Of a DNA stretch of 64,000 bases, positions 49,533 through 57,932 are shown piece after piece (position 1 is the stretch's first letter; each line of letters opens with the position of its first letter). The notes under the pieces are model-generated. The model ran no database searches, was not told where the DNA came from, and saw only the letters and a list, made by a program, of their open reading frames with translations. This DNA comes from Bacillota bacterium (GTDB lineage: Bacteria; Bacillota; Clostridia; Christensenellales; UMGS416). The DNA lies in the NCBI GenBank assembly GCA_023422005.1, contig JAEZSC010000186.1, forward strand, positions 62,001 through 126,000, given 5' to 3'. The translations under genes were made by a program, and so were the position numbers.

Positions 49533-50165
49533 ATGAACGTTTTGGTGCTGGCGGGCGACCAGTATCACCCGGCGGTGGTGCCCACGGAAGGCCTGGAGCC
49601 GCTGCGGGCCCAGGGGTGGAACATAGACATCATAGAGGACGGCAGCCTTGTGAACGCGGCGCTGCTGGGCCGCTACCCCGTGGTGCTCAGCGCCAAGAGC
49701 GACGGTCCTGTGGCCGAAGGCCGGCCCGGCTGGCTGACGGATGATGTGGCCGCGGCGCTGCAGGGCTATGTAAACGGAGGCGGTGGGTTGCTGGTCGTGC
49801 ATAGCGGCGCCGCTGGCATGGGTGACCGCGAGGATCTGCGCGGCCTGTTCGGCGGGCTGTTTGCGTGGCACCCCGCACAGCTGGAAGTGGCCTTTGAGCC
49901 CAAAGCCGGCCATCCGCTGGCCGAGGGCGTACAGCCCTTCACGGCAACCGACGAGCACTACTTCATGAACATGGCGGAAGGGCCGGTGGATGTGTTCCTG
50001 ACCTCCCGCAGCCGCCACGGCGCGGTGCCCGCCGGCTGGACCCGCACCCAGGGGCAGGGCCGCGTGGCCATGCTGACGCCGGGGCACAACGTAGAGGTGT
50101 GGCTGGACGGAAACTTCCAGCGCCTGCTCGTCAATACGCTGCGCTGGTGCGCCGGGGAGGTTTGA
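49533..50165 (+). CDS. ThuA-like protein
   Basis: This 210-residue protein is of the ThuA/trehalose-utilisation family, which has a class I glutamine-amidotransferase-like fold: MNVLVLAGDQYHPAVVPTEG, YVNGGGGLLVVHSGAAGMG and a conserved central ATDEHYFMNMAEGPVDVFL. The late RVAMLTPGHNVEVWL has the His typical of the family. Members help convert 3-keto-sugars or related oxidised sugars. The gene lies after a Gfo/Idh oxidoreductase and four bases before an SDR. AGGAGG lies seven bases before the ATG. Confidence 0.85.
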   Translation: MNVLVLAGDQYHPAVVPTEGLEPLRAQGWNIDIIEDGSLVNAALLGRYPVVLSAKSDGPVAEGRPGWLTDDVAAALQGYVNGGGGLLVVHSGAAGMGDREDLRGLFGGLFAWHPAQLEVAFEPKAGHPLAEGVQPFTATDEHYFMNMAEGPVDVFLTSRSRHGAVPAGWTRTQGQGRVAMLTPGHNVEVWLDGNFQRLLVNTLRWCAGEV

Positions 50166-50169
50166 GCCG

Positions 50170-50889
50170 ATGAACGTACTCGTGACCGGTGCGGATCGGG
50201 GGCTGGGCGCGGCCATGGTTCGGGGCCTGCTGGCCGGCGGGCACCGGGTATTCGCCGGGCAATACATGACCGATTGGCCGGAGCTGGACGAGCTCAAAGC
50301 GCAGCATGGAGATCAACTGGACATCGTGCCGATGGACGTGGGCAGCGATGCCAGCGTGGCCGCGGCGGCGGGGCGGGTGGCCGGGGCGTGCGACGGGCTG
50401 GACGTGCTCATCAACAACACCGGCATCACCGCGCCCACGATGTACGCGCCCATCCGCGAACGGCAGAGCTATGAGGACATGCTGCGCATCTACAACGTGA
50501 ACGCGCTGGGCGCGCTGCGCACCGTGGAGGCGCTGCTGCCGCTGATGGACAAAGGGACAGCCAAACGGCTGTGCTTCGTGTCCAGCGAGGCCGGCAGCAT
50601 CGCCCGCAGCTACCGCACGTCGTGGTTCGGGTACTGCATGAGCAAGAGCGCTTTGAACATGGGCGTGAGCATATTGCACAACAGCCTGCGTCCGGAGGGT
50701 TACACGTTCCGGCTATATCACCCCGGCTGGGTGCGCAGCTATATGTCGGGGCAGAAGAACCTGCTGGGCGATCTGGAGCCCGACGATGCCGCCGTGCCGG
50801 CGCTGAACTATTTCTTGGAAGAGAACGGCTCCGTGGATGAAGACGCCCTGGCGCTGCGGGACTACGAAGGCAAGCTGTGGCCCTGGTGA
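50170..50889 (+). CDS. SDR-family oxidoreductase
   Basis: This 239-residue short-chain dehydrogenase has MNVLVTGADRGLGAAM (nucleotide loop TGxxxGxG), NNTG, a Ser before the active site (FVSSEAGSIA) and an intact YCMSKSALNMG (YxxxK). It probably reduces or oxidises a sugar-like carbonyl in the same pathway as the ThuA-like protein. The reading frame continues past its TGA into a ferredoxin-like motif (50890-50973). Confidence 0.9.
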   Translation: MNVLVTGADRGLGAAMVRGLLAGGHRVFAGQYMTDWPELDELKAQHGDQLDIVPMDVGSDASVAAAAGRVAGACDGLDVLINNTGITAPTMYAPIRERQSYEDMLRIYNVNALGALRTVEALLPLMDKGTAKRLCFVSSEAGSIARSYRTSWFGYCMSKSALNMGVSILHNSLRPEGYTFRLYHPGWVRSYMSGQKNLLGDLEPDDAAVPALNYFLEENGSVDEDALALRDYEGKLWPW

Positions 50890-50973
50890 AGGGGAGGAGA
50901 GACGAAATGCTATGGCTGCGGCCTGTGCGTGGATGTGTGCCCGGCGGAATGCGTACGCATGGTGGCGCGATAG
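50890..50973 (+). pseudogene. Ferredoxin-type 4Fe-4S motif remnant
   Basis: Directly after the SDR stop and in the same frame, 27 codons read RGGETK followed by CYGCGLCVDVCPAECVRMVAR and a TAG. The spacing C-x2-C-x2-C-x3-C-P is the classic [4Fe-4S] ferredoxin motif. No start codon is in frame. A GGGGAGGAG site stands before an ATG in another frame, which suggests that a small ferredoxin gene lost a few bases. Confidence 0.5.
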
Positions 50974-51053
50974 CGCGGGAACAGCAATCGGAAAAGGTTT
51001 GGGGATTGTTCTTTAACGAATATTTTCCTTTGCTTATTTGTGTGGAATGACGC

Positions 51054-51082
51054 TTTACAAACCGCCGCCGGCGCGCTATACT
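51054..51082 (+). promoter_or_regulatory. Promoter of the FMN-riboswitch/ribU transcript
   Basis: TTTACA (51054-51059), 17 bases, TATACT (51077-51082). Transcription would start about 15 bases before the riboswitch. Confidence 0.7.
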
Positions 51083-51103
51083 ACGACTCAACCGAATATA
51101 TGG

Positions 51104-51253
51104 TATCTTTGGGGCAGGGAGAATTTCCCTACCGGCGGTAAAAGCCCGCGACTCCTGCATGCAGGACTGACCCGGTGAGATTCCGGGGCCGACAGTGTTG
51201 GTAATACCGCTCAATCCTACGCGGTGTCACCTCAGTCTGGATGGAAAAAGATA
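51104..51253 (+). promoter_or_regulatory. FMN riboswitch (RFN element)
   Basis: The conserved RFN strings are present in order: GGGGCAGGGAGAATTTCCCT, ACCGGCGGTAAAAGCCCGCG, GGTGAGATTCCGGGGCCGAC and AGTCTGGATGGAAAAAG. The closing stem P1 is TATCTTT (51104-51110) with AAAGATA (51247-51253). FMN binding should favour the terminator at 51282. Confidence 0.95.
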
Positions 51254-51281
51254 CGCTTTGCGCCTGAAAACCGCATTGTTT

Positions 51282-51313
51282 TGCCCCGGGATCCGTTTCC
51301 GGGGCATTTTTCT
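51282..51313 (+). terminator. Riboswitch expression-platform terminator
   Basis: TGCCCCGG (51282-51289) pairs with CCGGGGCA (51299-51306), followed by TTTTTCT, just ahead of the GAGGAGG ribosome binding site of ribU. Confidence 0.85.
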
Positions 51314-51329
51314 ATCGAGGAGGCACCCC

Positions 51330-51941
51330 ATGTCCAGTCTCAACAGCGCGTCCAAGAAGAGGAACATCGCCATTGTCGTCGCCATCGGCGGTCTTCTGGC
51401 GGCGGTTTCCAGCCTGCTGCGCTTCATCGAGGCGCCCATTCCGATCTTCCCGAGCTTCCTAAAGATCGACTTCAGCAACATCCCGGCCCTGCTGGGCGGC
51501 TTTGCCATGGGCCCGCTGGTGGGGCTGGCCGTGCTGCTCATCAAGAACCTCGTCTATCTGCCCGTCAGCTCCACTGGAGGCATTGGTGAGATCGCCGATT
51601 TCGTCGTCAGCGCCAGTTTCATCTTGCCTGCGGCGCTGGTGTACCGGTATAATAAATCGTTCAAGGGCGCACTGTTGGGAATGGCGTTGGGCACGGCTGT
51701 CATGACGCTGCTGGCCGGTCCTCTGATGAATTACTTCGTTTTGATCCCGCTGTATGCACAGTTCATGCCCCTGCAGCAGATTCTGGATCTGGCTGCGCTG
51801 GCCAACCCCAATATCAACAGCGTGTGGACATACATCCTGTACGCCGTGGTGCCCTTCAATCTGTTTAAGAGCCTGGTCGTGTGCATCGTGACCTACGTGC
51901 TGTACAAGCCCCTGTCGCCGGTGCTGCACAAATACCGCTGA
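51330..51941 (+). CDS. ribU: Riboflavin ECF transporter S component
   Basis: RibU is the riboflavin-binding membrane subunit that works with the shared EcfA/A-prime/T module, not encoded here. The 203-residue protein has six helices and the S-component N-terminal AAVSSLLRFIEAPIPIFPSFLKIDFSNIPAL region, which contains the riboflavin-binding KxDFS/DxP strings. ALLGGFAMGPLVG follows, as in RibU. It is preceded by an FMN riboswitch, which makes the substrate assignment firm. GGAGG lies seven bases upstream of the ATG. Confidence 0.95.
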   Translation: MSSLNSASKKRNIAIVVAIGGLLAAVSSLLRFIEAPIPIFPSFLKIDFSNIPALLGGFAMGPLVGLAVLLIKNLVYLPVSSTGGIGEIADFVVSASFILPAALVYRYNKSFKGALLGMALGTAVMTLLAGPLMNYFVLIPLYAQFMPLQQILDLAALANPNINSVWTYILYAVVPFNLFKSLVVCIVTYVLYKPLSPVLHKYR

Positions 51942-51965
51942 CCTGGAAGGTATACAAAAGGTTTC

Positions 51966-52415
51966 ATGGAGTATCTGAGCCACAGCGTGGCGCAAACCGA
52001 GGATTTTGCCGCTGGCCTGGGCGCGCTTCTGCGCCCGGGCCACGTTGTGGCGCTGTGGGGCGGCCTTGGCGCGGGCAAGACGGCCTTCGTGCGCGGCCTG
52101 GCCCGGGGCATGGGCGTGCGCGGCCGTGTGAGCTCTCCTACTTTCACGCTGATGCGCGAGCACGCGGGGCCGGTGCCCTTAGCCCATTTTGACCTTTATA
52201 GGCTAACCCCCGATGGCGTGGACGAGCTGGCGCTGGACGATTGGTTCGGCGGGACGCATGTGTGCGCGGTGGAGTGGCCGCAAAACGCCGGAGACGCGCT
52301 GCCGCCCCAACGGCTGGATGTCACGCTGGAGACCGTGGGCGACGACGCCCGCCGCATCGTGATTGAGGCCCGCGGCGCGGCCTGTGAAAGCATTGTAAAG
52401 GAGCTGCAGTCATGA
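51966..52415 (+). CDS. tsaE: tRNA t6A biosynthesis ATPase TsaE
   Basis: TsaE is the small ATPase that resets the TsaB-TsaD-TsaC machinery making N6-threonylcarbamoyladenosine at tRNA position 37. The 149-residue protein has Walker A GGLGAGKT (32-39), the SSPTFTLM switch, HFDLYRL and VEWPQNAGD typical of the family. It starts 24 bases after ribU and overlaps tsaB by ATGA. Confidence 0.95.
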   Translation: MEYLSHSVAQTEDFAAGLGALLRPGHVVALWGGLGAGKTAFVRGLARGMGVRGRVSSPTFTLMREHAGPVPLAHFDLYRLTPDGVDELALDDWFGGTHVCAVEWPQNAGDALPPQRLDVTLETVGDDARRIVIEARGAACESIVKELQS

Positions 52416-53128
52416 GGCTTCTGGCTATCGATACCTCCACGGCGGTGGCCGGCGCGGCGCTGCTGCAGGATGGCGCGCTGGTGTGCGAGGCCAACCTGGC
52501 CGGCGGGCTCACCCATTCTCAGAGGCTTATGGACTTGGTGGACCGTTGCATGGCCTGGGCGGGCTGGCAGCCGGGCGAGCTGGACGCGCTGGCCGTGGTG
52601 GCCGGGCCGGGTTCCTTCACCGGCGTGCGCATCGGCGTGGCCACGGCCAAGGGCATGGCCATGGCGCTGGGCGTACCGGTGGTTCCCGTGGGCACACTGG
52701 AGGTGCTGGCCGCCGGCTGCGCCGGGTCGGGCCTGCTGGTGGCGCCGCTGCTGGATGCCCGGCGGGGCCAGGTGTATTGTGCGGCATATCGCCAACAGCC
52801 CGATGGTGGCGGCGTGCTGCTGCCCGAGGAAGTGCTGGCACCCGCAGCCATGGCTCTGGCGGATTTCCTGGCGCTGCCTCAGTTGGCACAAGCACAGCAG
52901 GTGTGCCTGTGCGGCGACGGTGTGGCCCCCAACCGGGCTCTGATCGGCCAGATGTTGGGCGAGCGGGCGCTGCTGCCCCTGGAACACCTGCGCCTGCAGC
53001 GCGCCGGCGCCGTGGCGGCGCTGGGCATGCGGCGGTGGCTGGCCGGCGGCGCGGTGGAAGCGGCGGCGCTGCAGCCGGTGTATCTGCGCAAACCCCAGGC
53101 CGAGCAGGCCCGGGAGGCTGCCCGATGA
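52412..53128 (+). CDS. tsaB: tRNA t6A scaffold protein TsaB
   Basis: TsaB is the inactive ASKHA-fold partner that dimerises with TsaD. The 238-residue protein starts MRLLAIDTSTAVAGAAL and has THSQRLMDLVD, the conserved VVAGPGSFTGVRIGVATAKGMAMALG and PVVPVGTLEVLA. The TsaD His metal ligands are absent, as expected for TsaB. It overlaps tsaE at its start and rimI at its end (both ATGA), so the three genes form one tight operon. Confidence 0.95.
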   Translation: MRLLAIDTSTAVAGAALLQDGALVCEANLAGGLTHSQRLMDLVDRCMAWAGWQPGELDALAVVAGPGSFTGVRIGVATAKGMAMALGVPVVPVGTLEVLAAGCAGSGLLVAPLLDARRGQVYCAAYRQQPDGGGVLLPEEVLAPAAMALADFLALPQLAQAQQVCLCGDGVAPNRALIGQMLGERALLPLEHLRLQRAGAVAALGMRRWLAGGAVEAAALQPVYLRKPQAEQAREAAR

Positions 53129-53601
53129 AACGCGACGGCAAGGATGTCACACTGCGCCCCATGCGCGAGGGAGACATCGACCGCGTGTGTGAAATCGAAC
53201 ACGCGTCTTTCCACGAACCCTGGACCCGTGAAAGCTTCGTAAGCGAACTGGCAAACCTCTGCGCCCGCTATGTCGTGCTGGAAGAGGACGGCGTCGTGGC
53301 CGGCTACGCTGGCATGTGGATCATCATCGACGAAGCCCACGTCAACAACGTGGCCGTGCACCCGGACTACCGCGGCAGGGGCTACGGCCGTCTGCTGATG
53401 AAGGCGCTTATGCGCGCCGCCTGGCGCGCCGCCGAGATCGTGCAGATGACGCTGGAAGTGCGCGTCAGCAACGATGTGGCCATCGCGCTGTATACAAGCA
53501 TGGGCTTTGAAGTGAAGGGACGCAGGCCCAGGTATTATTCGGACACCGGCGAGGACGCCTACATCATGTGGTGCCAGAACACATTGGATAATTTGATCTG
53601 A
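53125..53601 (+). CDS. rimI: Ribosomal-protein N-acetyltransferase RimI
   Basis: This 158-residue GNAT enzyme has TLRPMREGDIDRVCEIEHASF, WIIIDEAHVNNVAVHPDYRG with the acetyl-CoA loop RGRGYG, LEVRVSNDVAIALYTSMGF and RPRYYSDTGEDAYIM, all RimI hallmarks. It acetylates the N-terminal residue of S18 in E. coli. The tsaE-tsaB-rimI order is common in Firmicutes, usually with tsaD next; here an MFS gene follows instead. Longer frame upstream is inside tsaB. Confidence 0.93.
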   Translation: MKRDGKDVTLRPMREGDIDRVCEIEHASFHEPWTRESFVSELANLCARYVVLEEDGVVAGYAGMWIIIDEAHVNNVAVHPDYRGRGYGRLLMKALMRAAWRAAEIVQMTLEVRVSNDVAIALYTSMGFEVKGRRPRYYSDTGEDAYIMWCQNTLDNLI

Positions 53602-53674
53602 ACAACATTTTCTTAAATCCTCTTATAACTTTCGGTTATATTTAGGCGAAACGATTCGTAATTGCCGTCGGCGT

Positions 53675-53703
53675 TTGTAACCGTCTTCTTTTTATAGTAA
53701 GAT
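53675..53703 (+). promoter_or_regulatory. Promoter of the MFS gene
   Basis: TTGTAA (53675-53680), 17 bases, TAAGAT (53698-53703). Confidence 0.6.
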
Positions 53704-53728
53704 TGGTAGGTGAGACACAGGAGGACCG

Positions 53729-55030
53729 ATGGGGAAGACGACCGAAAGGCTATGGAACCGCACCTTCATCATATTGTTTCAGGGGCAGTTCATCTCTGAC
53801 CTGGGCAACGGCATATTCAACGCGATCCTGAGCTTCTGGGTGCTGGAACTGACCCACTCCAAGGTTATGATGGGAACGATACTGGCCTGTCTGGCGCTGC
53901 CCAGGGTGGCGCTGGGGGCCTTCGCCGGTACCTTTGCCGACCGGCACAGCCGCAAATGGATCATCGTGGCGTCTGACGCCATCCGCGGGCTGCTCTTTGT
54001 GCTGGTGGGCGCATGGGCTCTGCTGGCCCAGGGCCAGTTCCCCGCGGCGGTGCTCTACCCCATGGCGGTGTTGTCCGGCGTGTGCAGCGCCTTTTTCAGC
54101 CCCGCCATCACCAGTGCTCTGCCGGATATCGTGCCCCACTCACAGTTGACCCGGGCCAATTCGCTGCGCACGTTCTCCCAATCGGCCAGCAGCTTTGTGG
54201 GCTACGCGTGCGGCGGTGTGCTCTACGCAGCGTGCTTGAAGGCGCCGCCGCCGTGGCATGGCGCGCCGCCGCTGGTGCTGGGGTATGGCATTTGCTTCAT
54301 CTATGCCGCGATCACCCAGCTTTTCATGAAGATTCCGCTGGTCAAGAGGGAATCCCAGCCCACCCGCATCCTGAGGGACATGTGGGATGGCCTGAAGTAT
54401 ACTTACCGCCAGAAGGGCATCCGCGCGCTGATCACGATCGGCATGTTCCTTAACTTCTTTGCGATGATGGGCGTTACGCTGCTGACCCCGCTGTTTGACG
54501 AGGAGCGTGCCCATGGCTATGGCGAGGCGCTGTACGGCGCGGTGATGGCCACGATGATGGTGGGCCAGCTCATCGGCATGCTGCTGGTTTCCACGATCAA
54601 GCTGAAACCCCGGCAGCGGCCGGTGCTGTTCTTCCTGGCGGTGGGCGCGCTGATCGGCGGCATGATCCCCGTGGGCCTGGTGCGCAGCCCGGCGCTGATG
54701 TTCCCGCTGGCGCTGATCGTGGGCACGGCCATCGCCATCATGACGATACTGATCTATACGCTGCTGCAGACCACGGTGCAGCCTGAGAACCGCGGCCGCG
54801 TGTTCGGCGTGGTTACCATGGTGTTTGAAGGCCTAAGCCCCGTGGCCATGGCGGTCAGCGGCTTTGTGGCAGAGCTCTTCGGCGTGCGGCCCACCATCGT
54901 GGGGGCTTTCGCTTGCGCCGCTGTGGTGCTGGGGTTCTCGCTGTTCAATCATTCTTTTAAGGTGTTTTTGCGTTCAGAGCCGATTGGGCAAACGCTGCCG
55001 GCGGAGGGCAACCAACTGCCGCCGGTGTGA
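53729..55030 (+). CDS. MFS transporter, MFS_3-like
   Basis: This 433-residue transporter has 12 predicted helices. The loop after helix 2 (GTFADRHSRKWIIVASDAIRG) is the MFS A-motif, and VRSPALMFPLALIVGTAIAI and QTTVQPENRGRVFGVVTMVF are typical of the MFS_3 macrolide-efflux-type branch. Drug or metabolite efflux is likely; the substrate cannot be read. AGGAGG precedes the ATG at four to five bases, and it has its own promoter. Confidence 0.88.
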   Translation: MGKTTERLWNRTFIILFQGQFISDLGNGIFNAILSFWVLELTHSKVMMGTILACLALPRVALGAFAGTFADRHSRKWIIVASDAIRGLLFVLVGAWALLAQGQFPAAVLYPMAVLSGVCSAFFSPAITSALPDIVPHSQLTRANSLRTFSQSASSFVGYACGGVLYAACLKAPPPWHGAPPLVLGYGICFIYAAITQLFMKIPLVKRESQPTRILRDMWDGLKYTYRQKGIRALITIGMFLNFFAMMGVTLLTPLFDEERAHGYGEALYGAVMATMMVGQLIGMLLVSTIKLKPRQRPVLFFLAVGALIGGMIPVGLVRSPALMFPLALIVGTAIAIMTILIYTLLQTTVQPENRGRVFGVVTMVFEGLSPVAMAVSGFVAELFGVRPTIVGAFACAAVVLGFSLFNHSFKVFLRSEPIGQTLPAEGNQLPPV

Positions 55031-55441
55031 ACCCTCTCCCCAACCTCGCTCCCGTCACCGGGCGAGGGGAATAATGATCAGATCGCCGCAGCGCCTGTGG
55101 GCGCACGGCTTTGCTAAAGGTGTGGCAGAGCCACACCCGCGCAAAGCCTTGCCTGCATCGTGCCAATGCGGCGAGGATATGCGGGGAGGCCGTATGCAAT
55201 ACGGCCCTACGATTACCGCAGTGAAACTGGTGAACCGAAACTCAAACCCTTTCCGCTGCTTTCATTCTAAAATGGGTGCCGAAGGTTTCCAAAGGGCGAT
55301 CGGAAAGCCCTTTGGCCCTAGCGCAGGATGCGCTTTCAGCCCAGCGTCGCCTAGTGCGGCTTTGCCGCACTCGCCGACCGGATGTCGGCGAGGCGATGCG
55401 CAGGTCGCGCCCAGAGGCGCGATGCTTTCTTTCCTTTTTGG
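55031..55441. repeat. Gene-free region with stacked palindromes
   Basis: No gene. It holds a partial family A element (55029-55071) and a nested hairpin: GGCTTTGC (55107-55114) with GCAAAGCC (55141-55148) around GGTGTGGC-AGA-GCCACACC (55119-55137). A hairpin GGCCGTAT-GCA-ATACGGCC is at 55188-55206 and family B copy 5 is at 55274-55324. Short GC-rich palindromes run to the DUF554 stop. Confidence 0.6.
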
Positions 55442-56146
55442 CTAGGCAAACAACCCTGTAATCCATCTCATCAATGGCAACACCGCAATGGGGAAGAAAA
55501 TGGCCGGCAGCATGTCGGCAACGTTGAACTTCTTGACTTCCATCATGTTCAAGGAAAGCGCCATGAGCGCCGCGCCACCGGCAGCGGCCATCTCGGTCAC
55601 CACGGCCATGTCCAGCACACCGCTGAGCAGCGACGCCATCAGCGCGATGGCGCCTTGATAGAGCAGCACCGGCACCGCGGAAAAGAGCACGCCCACGCCC
55701 ATGGTGGAGGCGAAGAAGATGGCCGTTACGCCGTCCATGACGGACTTGAGAAAAAGGATTGTCGGGTCGCCGTTGAGTCCATCCTGTATGGAGCCGGTGA
55801 TGGCCATGGCCCCCACGCAATAGAGCAGTGTGCAGGATACAAAGCCGTCAGAGAAGCGCCCGTCGCCCAACTTCATGCGGCCTTGCAGGTTGTCGCCCAA
55901 CGACTGCAGTCGCGTGCCCAGCTTGAGCGCCGTTCCTGCAAGCGTGCCCATGATTACGCTTAAGAGCACGACCATGATGTCGGCGCTCTTGAGCACATAG
56001 CTAAGGCCCAGGGCGAAAACGATCAGCGAGATCGCGAACAGAAGGGCTTGCATATACCGGGCTGGCAGGCCTTTCTTGAAGAGCAGGCCCAGGCCGCCGC
56101 CGGCCAATATGGCGAGGAAGTTGATGATGGTTCCCGTTAACGGCAT
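55442..56146 (-). CDS. DUF554 membrane protein
   Basis: This 234-residue membrane protein of the DUF554 (YdfK/YqgA) family has about seven helices: MPLTGTIINFLAILAGGGLG at the N-terminus, the family string FVSCTLLYCVGAMAITGSIQDGL, and a middle FASTMGVGVLFSAVPVLLYQG. The family is a possible transporter of unknown substrate. It lies 115 bases after the MFS gene on the same strand. The ribosome binding site is weak (GGAGCG). Confidence 0.9.
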   Translation of the reverse strand: MPLTGTIINFLAILAGGGLGLLFKKGLPARYMQALLFAISLIVFALGLSYVLKSADIMVVLLSVIMGTLAGTALKLGTRLQSLGDNLQGRMKLGDGRFSDGFVSCTLLYCVGAMAITGSIQDGLNGDPTILFLKSVMDGVTAIFFASTMGVGVLFSAVPVLLYQGAIALMASLLSGVLDMAVVTEMAAAGGAALMALSLNMMEVKKFNVADMLPAIFFPIAVLPLMRWITGLFA

Positions 56147-56261
56147 ATGCGCTCCGATGGGCGGCTTTCAAGGAGTTGTGGAACCCCAAGGTCGTCCGAT
56201 GTGATGTGCATCATTATACAGGAGCATAAGTAATCATGCAATATTAGCCATGGCCGGACGG

Positions 56262-57590
56262 CTATCGGCCGGTCTGTCCGTCCGCTGAATCGGCCTTTGC
56301 TTCGCTGCGGCGCGATACGGCCCAGAAGATGGCCACCGTGCCCAGAGCCAGCGCAGCCGATATCAGGTAAGCGACCTGGAACACGCTGAAGCGCATCCAT
56401 GATGTTTCGAAAACCGGCAGCACCCGCTGCAGATAGCCGCCCACGACAGCCCCCAGCAGGCCGGAGGCGCCGTATACCGTACCGAACCACCCCTCGTAAG
56501 CGGTCTTGCCTTCGCCGGGCATTAGGCTGTAGCGGTAGGGCAATGTGCACGCCCAATAACCGCCGCCGCCGGCTCCGGCCAGTATCGGCGAGAGCACGAT
56601 GAGCCCCAGTGACTCCGGCGTGAGAAAGCCGTACACGACGAACTCCAGCGCGATGAGCGCCATGCCCAGCACCAGCACCTGCAGCATGCCAATGCGCTGC
56701 TGCAGCCGCGCCCATAGGTGGGTCGTGCCGATGACGATGACGAAGTTGGCAATCGTGATGACGGTGATAAACAGATAGCTGAGCTTGAGATACTTGAGCT
56801 GATACAGCCCCGTGAACGACGAGGACATGGCCAGAAAGAAGAAGAACAGAAACGTGATGGAAAGATACTGCACATAGCGCCGGTTCTTGAGCGGGTGCAT
56901 CAGCGACTGCAGCAGACTGCCGCTGCCACGGGGCGAGGGTGCAGCTCCTTGGATGCGCATGAGCACGCAGTTGTCGGCGATGCCGATGGCCATGGCCGTC
57001 AAAAACACGATGGCGAAGCCCAGATAGCTCTTGTTCAGCGCGTCCAGCAGCACGCCCATGGCCAGAAATGTGACGGAATAGGCGATGCGCAGCCAGAACA
57101 TGCGCATATAGATATAGTTGGCGCGGCCCTCCATGGGCAGGCTGTCCATCATGAAAACCGGGAAGCCTGTATTGAAGACGCTGAAGATCATGTTGCCCAG
57201 CACGATGAGCGCCGAGGCCAGCAGGGCCGTTGGCGCACCATGGCCCAGCACCAGCGGCAGCAGCACCGGCAGTGTGGTCAGCATGCGGAAGGCCAGCAGC
57301 GACCAGAACAACAGCCGCTTGCGGTCGGCCACGCGCTCCACCAGCGCCGAAGATGCCAGCGACAGCACCAGCGACCATGCCGCCGAGGAGCTGACCAGAC
57401 CCACGAGAAAATCGGAAGCGCCCAGAAGAAGCAGCAGCCCCGACAAAAAAGCGCCGCCGGTGATGACGTTGGCGGAGTTTAGAAGCATCGCTTCCCCGAT
57501 GAACAGCTTCTGATCTCGGTTGTAGTGCTCAAACAGGCGGGCAACCGGGTTCGCACGCCGGTTGTGGGCAGCCGCCTTTGGCTTTTTCAT
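56262..57590 (-). CDS. MFS transporter
   Basis: This 442-residue MFS protein has 12 predicted helices and a long basic N-terminal tail (KKPKAAAHNRRANPVARLFE). GLVSSSAAWSLVLSLASSALVERVADRKR includes the A-like motif after helix 2. The central loop (VLMRIQGAAPSPRGSGSLLQ) divides the halves, and the late GEGKTAYEGWFGTVYGASGL is unusual. Substrate unknown. ATG at 57590 has GGCGGA seven bases upstream; a TTG at 57632 is less likely. Confidence 0.85.
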   Translation of the reverse strand: MKKPKAAAHNRRANPVARLFEHYNRDQKLFIGEAMLLNSANVITGGAFLSGLLLLLGASDFLVGLVSSSAAWSLVLSLASSALVERVADRKRLLFWSLLAFRMLTTLPVLLPLVLGHGAPTALLASALIVLGNMIFSVFNTGFPVFMMDSLPMEGRANYIYMRMFWLRIAYSVTFLAMGVLLDALNKSYLGFAIVFLTAMAIGIADNCVLMRIQGAAPSPRGSGSLLQSLMHPLKNRRYVQYLSITFLFFFFLAMSSSFTGLYQLKYLKLSYLFITVITIANFVIVIGTTHLWARLQQRIGMLQVLVLGMALIALEFVVYGFLTPESLGLIVLSPILAGAGGGGYWACTLPYRYSLMPGEGKTAYEGWFGTVYGASGLLGAVVGGYLQRVLPVFETSWMRFSVFQVAYLISAALALGTVAIFWAVSRRSEAKADSADGQTGR

Positions 57591-57782
57591 GGGTGTTCCG
57601 CCTATTCGTTTCTTTGCATATGAGCCTCGCAAAGCTTATCACATTCGGGCGGTGGCGGCAACTGCTGCAGCACCGCGAGAAGGAGGTTGAAAAACTATGT
57701 AAAGTAGTTCATAATACTATGTGTGATGCGCGAATTTGGTACAGTTCATAAAGGGAGCAGTTTTTCCGATGGGTGGAAACTA

Positions 57783-57814
57783 TTGCCGATGGCGGATTAA
57801 CTCCGCCGAGGAAA
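57783..57814 (+). repeat. Interspersed repeat family E, copy 2
   Basis: Hairpin GGCGGATTAACTCCGCC with the same flanks as 40965-40996. Confidence 0.5.
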
Positions 57815-57901
57815 CCAAGAACAAGGGAGAATTGCCAACAAGATTTCGCCCTCAGGCGAAAAGCGTCCCTTCGAAACGCAGTATGAGATGCAACGTAAAG
57901 A

Positions 57902-57932
57902 TATCGCCCGGCGACCTGTGCGGCGGGCGATA
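57902..57932 (+). repeat. Interspersed repeat family G, copy 2
   Basis: TATCGCCCG (57902-57910) pairs with CGGGCGATA (57924-57932). Compared with 39889-39919 both arms changed together. A family D piece follows at 57957-57989. The rest of 57591-58156 holds no gene; bases 58090-58150 are AT-rich and must carry the acc promoter, which I could not place with confidence. Confidence 0.55.

Noticed and set aside
50884..50973. Read-through of the SDR TGA as selenocysteine giving an SDR-ferredoxin fusion
   Set aside because: No selenocysteine insertion hairpin is apparent after the TGA, and the UGA stands at a normal SDR C-terminus; decay of a separate gene is simpler.
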